In this document: positions 59,489 to 64,000 of the stretch, in pieces
Position numbering within the stretch: position 1 is the first letter of the stretch
How the letters are laid out: each line of letters begins with the position of its first letter
From: Sphingopyxis sp. UBA6723
Lineage (GTDB): Bacteria > Pseudomonadota > Alphaproteobacteria > Sphingomonadales > Sphingomonadaceae
Assembly: GCF_002454115.1 (NCBI RefSeq)
Contig: NZ_DKIH01000009.1
Coordinates: forward strand, 155,196 to 219,195
Direction of reading: 5' to 3'
Length of the DNA stretch: 64,000 nucleotides
Translations under genes and position numbers: made by a program
Notes under the pieces: model-generated
Told to the model about the DNA's origin: nothing
What the model saw: only the letters and a program-made list of their open reading frames with translations
Databases searched by the model: none

Positions 59489-60270
59489 CCTTCCCCTGCG
59501 AGGGCGCCACCCTCGCCGCGACGCTCGACGAAGCGCCCGGCACCACCGGCCTGCTCATCGTCTCGGGCGGCAATGAAATCCGCAGCGGCGCGCACCGCGG
59601 TATGGCGACGCTGGCGCAGCGCATCGCCGAGGCCGGTCACCCGGTGTTCCGCTTCGACCGCCGCGGCATCGGCGACAGCGAAGGCGAAAATACCGGCTAC
59701 ACCAGCAGCGCCCCCGACATCGCCGCCGCAATCGCCGCCTTCCGCCGCGCCGCAACGCACCTCACCCGCATCATCGCCTTCGGCAATTGCGACGCCGCCA
59801 GCGCGCTGCTGCTCCACCAGCCGCTCGCACTCGACGCGCTGCTCCTTGCTAATCCGTGGACTTATGAAAGCGACGACAGCGAAGAAACCGACGAACCCGC
59901 GCTGCCCCCCGCCGCCGCGATCCGCGCGCGCTACCTTTCGCGGCTGACTGACCCCAAAAGCCTGCTCCGGCTGCTCAAGGGCGAGATCGACGTCAAAAAG
60001 CTGGCCCGCGGCCTGTCCGCGCTGCGCCGCCGCGCCGCGCCCGCCGCCCCCGACAGCCTGCCCGCGCGCCTCAACGCCGCGCTCGCCAGCCTACCCTGCC
60101 CCGCCACGATCCTGCTCGCCACCGGCGACCGCACGGCGCAGGCGTTTGTCGAGAATTGCACTCCCGGCGCGGTGCCGGTCGAACGGCTGGACAGTACGTC
60201 GCACAGCTTTGCTGGGGACGATGCCGAGTGGTTGGCGGAACGAATACGCCGCGCTCTAAACGCGCTATAA
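59473..60270 (+). CDS. XrtA-associated alpha/beta hydrolase (type 1)
   Basis: 265-residue alpha/beta hydrolase. Seen: LTFPCEGATLAATLDEAPG at the start, GLLIVSGGNEIRSGAHRGM, FRFDRRGIGDSEG and IIAFGNCDAASALLLHQP, where a Cys/Asp pair replaces the usual catalytic serine. The C-terminal His is in DSTSHSFAG. The pair of hydrolases is a fixed feature of exosortase A loci; their substrates are unknown. Last gene of this unit. Confidence 0.85.
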   Translation: MRHQLTFPCEGATLAATLDEAPGTTGLLIVSGGNEIRSGAHRGMATLAQRIAEAGHPVFRFDRRGIGDSEGENTGYTSSAPDIAAAIAAFRRAATHLTRIIAFGNCDAASALLLHQPLALDALLLANPWTYESDDSEETDEPALPPAAAIRARYLSRLTDPKSLLRLLKGEIDVKKLARGLSALRRRAAPAAPDSLPARLNAALASLPCPATILLATGDRTAQAFVENCTPGAVPVERLDSTSHSFAGDDAEWLAERIRRALNAL

Positions 60271-60272
60271 AA

Positions 60273-60512
60273 TTTCGCGCAGAGGCGCAGAGATCGCAGA
60301 GAAAGGCATTGTTCACGCGGAGACGCGGAGACGCGGAGACGCGGAGGTGCCGAACAGCTTTTTGGGGCGGGCTGCGGCCGTTACCCGAAGCGCAGTCTCG
60401 CGGCACAGATTGAGCGGCTTTGCCGCTCCTCATTTTTCTCCGCGCCTCCGCGTCTCCGCGTGAACCAAAATACTCTGCGATCTCTGCGATCTCTGCGCCT
60501 CTGCGCGAATCC
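60273..60512. repeat. Empty inverted-repeat module (tandem units, no gene inside)
   Basis: The left arm (60273-60347) runs TTTCGCGCAGAGGCGCAGAG, ATCGCAGAG, then ACGCGGAG units; the right arm (60439-60512) is its inverse, ending TCTGCGCCTCTGCGCGAA. The centre (about 90 bases) has no ORF of note. The unit order matches the GxxExxY module at 23964-24436. It fills the whole space between two convergent stop codons (hydrolase and trxB). Confidence 0.88.
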
Positions 60513-60529
60513 CTTCAAATTCCGTCCTG

Positions 60530-61495
60530 TCAGGCCTCCACCAACGCCTTATATTCCGCCTCGGCCAAAAACCGCTCGGCGTCCAGTGCCGCCATACAGC
60601 CCATACCCGCCGCGGTCACCGCCTGGCGATACACCTTGTCGGTCACATCGCCCGCCGCGAACACCCCCGGAATCGACGTCAAAGACGTCCCCGGCGTAAC
60701 TTCCAGATACCCGTCGCTATCCAGCGGCAGCTTGCCCTTGAACAGCTCGGTCGACGGGCTGTGGCCGATCGCGACGAACCCGCCATCGGTCGGCTCGTGG
60801 CTCGCCTCACCAGTGACGGTGTCGATCAGATCGACCCCGACCAGCCCCGAAACTCCCTCACCGGCGACGAAGCGCTCGACCTTCTTGTTCCACAAGACCT
60901 TGATCTTCGGATTGGCGTGCAGCCGGTCCTGCAAGATTTTTTCGGCGCGCAAATGGTCGCGGCGGTGGATCAGCGTCACATCGTCGCTGTGGTTGGTCAG
61001 GTACAGCGCTTCCTCGACCGCGGTGTTACCGCCGCCGATCACCACGACCTTTTTGCCGCGATAGAAGAACCCATCACAGGTAGCACAGGCCGAAACGCCC
61101 TTGCCCCCCAGTTCCTGCTCGCCCGCCACGCCCAGCCATTTCGCCTGCGCACCGGTCGCAATGACCAGAGTTTCGGCCATATAGACATCGCCGCCGTCAC
61201 CGGTGATCTTGAACGGGCGCTGCGACAGGTCAACGTCGACAATGGTATCCCAGATCATCGACGTGCCGACATGCGTCGCCTGCGCGGTCATCTGCTCCAT
61301 CAGCCACGGCCCCTGCACCACCTCGGCAAAACCGGGGTAGTTTTCGACATCGGTGGTGATCGTCAGCTGGCCGCCGGGTTGCAAGCCCTGCACCACGATC
61401 GGCATCATGCCGGCGCGCGCGGCATAAATGGCGGCCGACAGGCCGGCGGGGCCGGAGCCGAGGATGAGCATCTTGGTGTGGTGGGTAGCGGGCAT
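60530..61495 (-). CDS. trxB: Thioredoxin reductase
   Basis: FAD/NADPH enzyme that reduces thioredoxin. The 321 residues show the FAD motif ILGSGPAGLSAAIYAARAG, the redox-active CATC at residues 137-140, and the NADPH motif VVVIGGGNTAVEEALYLTN, with GVFAAGDVTDKVYRQAVTA late. The ATG at 61495 begins MPATHHTKMLI. It is divergent from the SRPBCC gene. Confidence 0.96.
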   Translation of the reverse strand: MPATHHTKMLILGSGPAGLSAAIYAARAGMMPIVVQGLQPGGQLTITTDVENYPGFAEVVQGPWLMEQMTAQATHVGTSMIWDTIVDVDLSQRPFKITGDGGDVYMAETLVIATGAQAKWLGVAGEQELGGKGVSACATCDGFFYRGKKVVVIGGGNTAVEEALYLTNHSDDVTLIHRRDHLRAEKILQDRLHANPKIKVLWNKKVERFVAGEGVSGLVGVDLIDTVTGEASHEPTDGGFVAIGHSPSTELFKGKLPLDSDGYLEVTPGTSLTSIPGVFAAGDVTDKVYRQAVTAAGMGCMAALDAERFLAEAEYKALVEA

Positions 61496-61512
61496 GTCGA
61501 TCTTTCAAAACG

Positions 61513-61530
61513 CTGTGCGGACCCGCACAG
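61513..61530. promoter_or_regulatory. 18-base palindrome in the trxB divergent region
   Basis: CTGTGCGGACCCGCACAG has 8-base arms around AC. It lies 18 bases upstream of trxB and 58 bases upstream of the divergent gene, a suitable place for an operator. No factor is recognised. Confidence 0.45.
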
Positions 61531-61587
61531 ATGGGTGTTGCCAACCGCGCTAGCAAGGGACAGGCTGCACGCCAAGAGGGAGCCCGC

Positions 61588-62601
61588 GTGACGACGAACC
61601 ACCCACCAGCCGAAACGGCCCCAGCGCCGCGGCGCCGCGATAACTGGAAGCTGGTCACAGCCCTCATCGTCGCCCTTGCTGCGGCCCTTGGGGTCTATTT
61701 TCTGGCCGCGGCGGGATCGGGCGCGACGATCGGCTATGCGCTGATTGTCGTGCTGCCCGCGGCGCTGACCGCCTTCATCGCCTGGGTCGGCAGCATGGGC
61801 CGCGACTGGTCGCGCGGTACCTTTTTGGCCATCCCGCTGTGGCTGGCCTTTGCCGCGACGCTCATTGGTGCCGTCTTCCTTCGCGAAGGCGTCGTTTGTC
61901 TAGTAATGGCCCTGCCCGTGTGGATTGCCTTCGGCTATATCGGCTTGTGGCCGGTTTACCTCTATCGCCGCTCGCGCAAGCGCGTCGATCCGGCGACCTT
62001 CCGTGCCCATGCCCTGCTGTTGATCCCCTTCCTGGCTTTGCTGATCGATCAGCAGATCGCGCCGCCGCGCGAGACGCGCACCGTGGTTCGCGAAATCATC
62101 GTCGATGCGCCGCCGTCGGTGGTGTGGCCGCGTCTGCTCGCCATTCCGGCGATCGCGCCCGATGAAGGCCGCTGGAACGCCAGCCAGGATCTGCTCCGCC
62201 TGCCGCGGCCGCTGGCAGCCCGTTTGTCGGGCGAGGGTCGCGGCGCAGTCCGCGACGCCTATTGGCAGGACGGCATCCGGTTTCAGGAAATTGTCACCGA
62301 CTGGCAGACGAACAAGCGCCTGCAATGGCGTTTTGCGTTTCCCGACCCAGCGATTCACGAACGCACCGATCGACATATCGAACCGCACGGCCGCCATCTC
62401 TGGATCGACACCGGCGGCTATCGCCTGATACCGCTCGCCGACGGCAGGACAAAAATCCGGCTGTGGACACGCTATCAACTGGCCACTCCGTTCAACGGCT
62501 ATGCGGGATGGTGGGGCGAGCGCATATTGGGCGATATTCAGGACAACGTCCTTGCCATCGTCGCCGCGCGAACGGAACGCGGCGCTGGGGGAGACCGATA
62601 A
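61588..62601 (+). CDS. Membrane protein with SRPBCC-like C-terminal domain
   Basis: 337 residues from the GTG at 61588 (AAGAGGGA Shine-Dalgarno 6 bases upstream). Four or five hydrophobic segments in the first 150 residues are followed by a soluble domain that begins REIIVDAPPSVVWPRLLAIP, the usual opening of an SRPBCC/START-like ligand-binding domain. I recognise no named family. The methyltransferase gene starts right at its stop (TAAATG). Confidence 0.7.
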   Translation: MTTNHPPAETAPAPRRRDNWKLVTALIVALAAALGVYFLAAAGSGATIGYALIVVLPAALTAFIAWVGSMGRDWSRGTFLAIPLWLAFAATLIGAVFLREGVVCLVMALPVWIAFGYIGLWPVYLYRRSRKRVDPATFRAHALLLIPFLALLIDQQIAPPRETRTVVREIIVDAPPSVVWPRLLAIPAIAPDEGRWNASQDLLRLPRPLAARLSGEGRGAVRDAYWQDGIRFQEIVTDWQTNKRLQWRFAFPDPAIHERTDRHIEPHGRHLWIDTGGYRLIPLADGRTKIRLWTRYQLATPFNGYAGWWGERILGDIQDNVLAIVAARTERGAGGDR

Positions 62602-63228
62602 ATGGCAAGCTGGTGGGAACGTCATGGGGTGCCGCGGCTGATCAAATGCGCCTGTTCGCAGGGGCAGATCATGAAGGTGCGCAGCAAGGTCGTACCCAAC
62701 GCCAGCGGCGACGTACTCGAGCTCGGCTGCGGCGGTGGCATCAACATGGAATTTTACGACCCCGCCCGCGTCACCAGCTTCACCGGGCTCGACCCCTCGC
62801 CCGAATTGCTGGCGATGAGCCGCGCCGCAGCGCAGGCCCGCGAGATGGCCGCGGACATTCAGGGCGGCGTCGGCGAAGCGATGCCGTTTGCTGACGCGCA
62901 GTTTGACACCGTCGTCACCACCTTCACCCTCTGCTCGGTCGCCGATCAGGCCGCGGTGCTCGCCGAAATCCGCCGCGTGCTCAAACCCGGCGGCACCGCG
63001 CTGTTCCTCGAACATGGTGCGGCGCCCGACGCAAGCGTGGCGAAATGGCAGCGACGGATCGAGCCGGTGTGGAAACGCATCGGCGGCAATTGCCACCTGA
63101 CGCGCCCGATTTCCGGCGCCTACGAACAGGCAGGCTTTGCCGTCGACCGGCAGGCCGCAGCCTATATTCCCAAAACCCCGCGCCCGTTCGGCTGGTACGA
63201 ATATGGCGCGGCGCGGCTAAACGCCTGA
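62602..63228 (+). CDS. Class I SAM-dependent methyltransferase
   Basis: The 208-residue product has the SAM-binding motif VLELGCGGGINMEFY, the acidic FTGLDPSPELLAMS, and FDTVVTTFTLCSVAD then VLKPGGTALFLEHGA, i.e. motifs I, II and post-II of class I enzymes. The substrate is unknown. It starts one base after the SRPBCC gene stop, so the two are co-transcribed and may act on the same ligand. Confidence 0.85.
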   Translation: MASWWERHGVPRLIKCACSQGQIMKVRSKVVPNASGDVLELGCGGGINMEFYDPARVTSFTGLDPSPELLAMSRAAAQAREMAADIQGGVGEAMPFADAQFDTVVTTFTLCSVADQAAVLAEIRRVLKPGGTALFLEHGAAPDASVAKWQRRIEPVWKRIGGNCHLTRPISGAYEQAGFAVDRQAAAYIPKTPRPFGWYEYGAARLNA

Positions 63229-63232
63229 CTCG

Positions 63233-63961
63233 TCAAGCCTTCTCGCCCACCTCGACCAGCCCATGCCCCACGCTCACGCGCTCGTCGAAGACGAAACAGC
63301 TGCCGTGCCAGCGGCTCTCCTCCGTCGGCACCTGCTCCAGATACGCCAAGATGCCGCCCTTCAGATGCACGACATCTTCGACGCCTTCATGCCGCAGAAA
63401 CGCGGTCGATTTTTCGCAGCGGATGCCGCCGGTACAGAACATCGCCACCCGCTTGCCCGCAAAACGCTCGGCATTGGCGCGCCACCATTCGGGGAACTCG
63501 CCAAAGCTTTTCGTCGCCGGATCGACCGCGCCCGCGAAACTTCCGTAACCGACCTCGAACCCGTTGCGCGTGTCGATCAGTACGGTGTCGGGATCATCGA
63601 CCAGCGCGTTCCAGTCGGCCGGATCGACATAAGGTGCCGCATCGCGCGCAGGATCGAGACCCGCGACCTTGAGCGTCACGATTTCCTTCTTCAGTCGCAC
63701 TTTCAGCCGCTGAAACGGCATCGCAGCCGCGGTCGAACATTTGATGTCGAGGTCGGCGCAACCCGGCAGCGCGCGGATATGGTCCAGCACCGCGGCAATG
63801 CCATCGGCGCCGCCCGCGATCGTCCCGTTGATACCCTCACGCGCCAGCAGCAGCGTCCCCTTAACCCCCTGCGCGGCGCACAGGTCGATCAGCGGCTGGC
63901 GCAGCATGGAGGGATCGTTGAAGGGCGCGAATTTATAGAGGGCGGCAACGGTGTTGGTCAT
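63233..63961 (-). CDS. trhO: tRNA uridine(34) hydroxylase TrhO (rhodanese-like)
   Basis: Makes 5-hydroxyuridine at position 34 of tRNA. The 242 residues have an N-terminal ACP-like domain starting VAALYKFAPFNDP, the GTLLLAREGINGTIAGG segment, and a rhodanese domain with the active cysteine in MFCTGGIRCEKSTAFLRHEG. Length is slightly under E. coli TrhO because the C-terminal zinc-like tail is absent. It is convergent with the methyltransferase gene (4-base gap). Confidence 0.9.
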   Translation of the reverse strand: MTNTVAALYKFAPFNDPSMLRQPLIDLCAAQGVKGTLLLAREGINGTIAGGADGIAAVLDHIRALPGCADLDIKCSTAAAMPFQRLKVRLKKEIVTLKVAGLDPARDAAPYVDPADWNALVDDPDTVLIDTRNGFEVGYGSFAGAVDPATKSFGEFPEWWRANAERFAGKRVAMFCTGGIRCEKSTAFLRHEGVEDVVHLKGGILAYLEQVPTEESRWHGSCFVFDERVSVGHGLVEVGEKA

Positions 63962-63977
63962 GGTCCCCGTCCCATAG

Positions 63978-64000
63978 CCGTTCGTGTCGAGCGAAGTCGA
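63978..64000. repeat. Palindromic repeat, family 1 (copy d, cut by window end)
   Basis: CCGTTCGTGTCGAGCGAAGT matches the left arm of the other family 1 copies; the right arm lies beyond the window. It sits upstream of trhO. Confidence 0.8.

Noticed and set aside
60273..60512. CRISPR or IS element
   Set aside because: No spacers, no transposase and no open frame of useful length between the arms.

Overview
The window looks like chromosome from a high-GC alphaproteobacterium of the Sphingomonadales, most like Sphingopyxis or Sphingomonas. The reasons are the gene families, the two large TonB-dependent receptors, the sphingomonad-type exosortase A (XrtA) exopolysaccharide locus, and the many GTG/TTG starts with ATGA/GTGA overlaps. 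This placement is inference; no rRNA gene is present. I found no transposase, integrase, phage gene or CRISPR array. Almost all long ORFs antisense to the genes listed here are high-GC shadows.

Layout. (1) 1-17.4 kb, minus strand: a complete division and cell-wall (dcw) cluster, mraZ-rsmH-ftsL-ftsI-murE-murF-mraY-murD-ftsW-murG-murC-murB-ddl-ftsQ-ftsA-ftsZ (ftsZ cut by the window edge). Nearly every junction overlaps by 1-4 bases. Four 10-bp-phased GGG boxes sit over the mraZ promoter, and GANTC sites lie upstream of mraZ and ftsZ. (2) 17.6-20.2 kb: a GldG-like membrane protein, a small membrane protein and cysteine synthase. (3) 20.4-22.5 kb: a TonB receptor with His/Glu-rich loops and a Zur-like box upstream, probably for zinc. 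(4) 22.6-27.8 kb: a secreted protein, fabG, a GxxExxY-type gene set in inverted repeats, fabD, and the divergent murein-recycling pair ldcA/mpl. (5) 27.8-30.1 kb: rpsF-rpsR-rplI with promoter, structured leader and terminator, then folE. (6) 30.1-36.3 kb: two convergent TonB receptors sharing a bidirectional terminator; the first has a long leader with a 34-codon upstream ORF. (7) 36.4-39.2 kb: an RluE-like pseudouridine synthase, tRNA-Phe, yacG, an RNase E/G-type protein, maf and infA. (8) 39.3-60.3 kb: the XrtA/EPS locus with cupin and CelD-like genes at its 3' end and a second, divergent unit (ligase and decarboxylase; GNAT, ACP and two hydrolases). (9) 60.5-64 kb: trxB, an SRPBCC-type membrane protein, a methyltransferase and trhO.

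How it works together. The dcw operon makes and links peptidoglycan precursor synthesis to the divisome; ldcA and mpl recycle muropeptides. The XrtA locus would polymerise and export an exopolysaccharide and sort PEP-CTERM proteins, but no PEP-CTERM substrate or PrsK/PrsR regulator is visible here.

The most unusual structure is a pair of inverted-repeat modules built from short tandem units. One carries the GxxExxY/PD-(D/E)XK gene exactly between fabD and fabG, and its repeat supplies that gene's Shine-Dalgarno and C-terminal codons. The other is an empty copy at 60.27-60.51 kb. Three further palindromic repeat families sit in the few gaps of otherwise overlapping operons.
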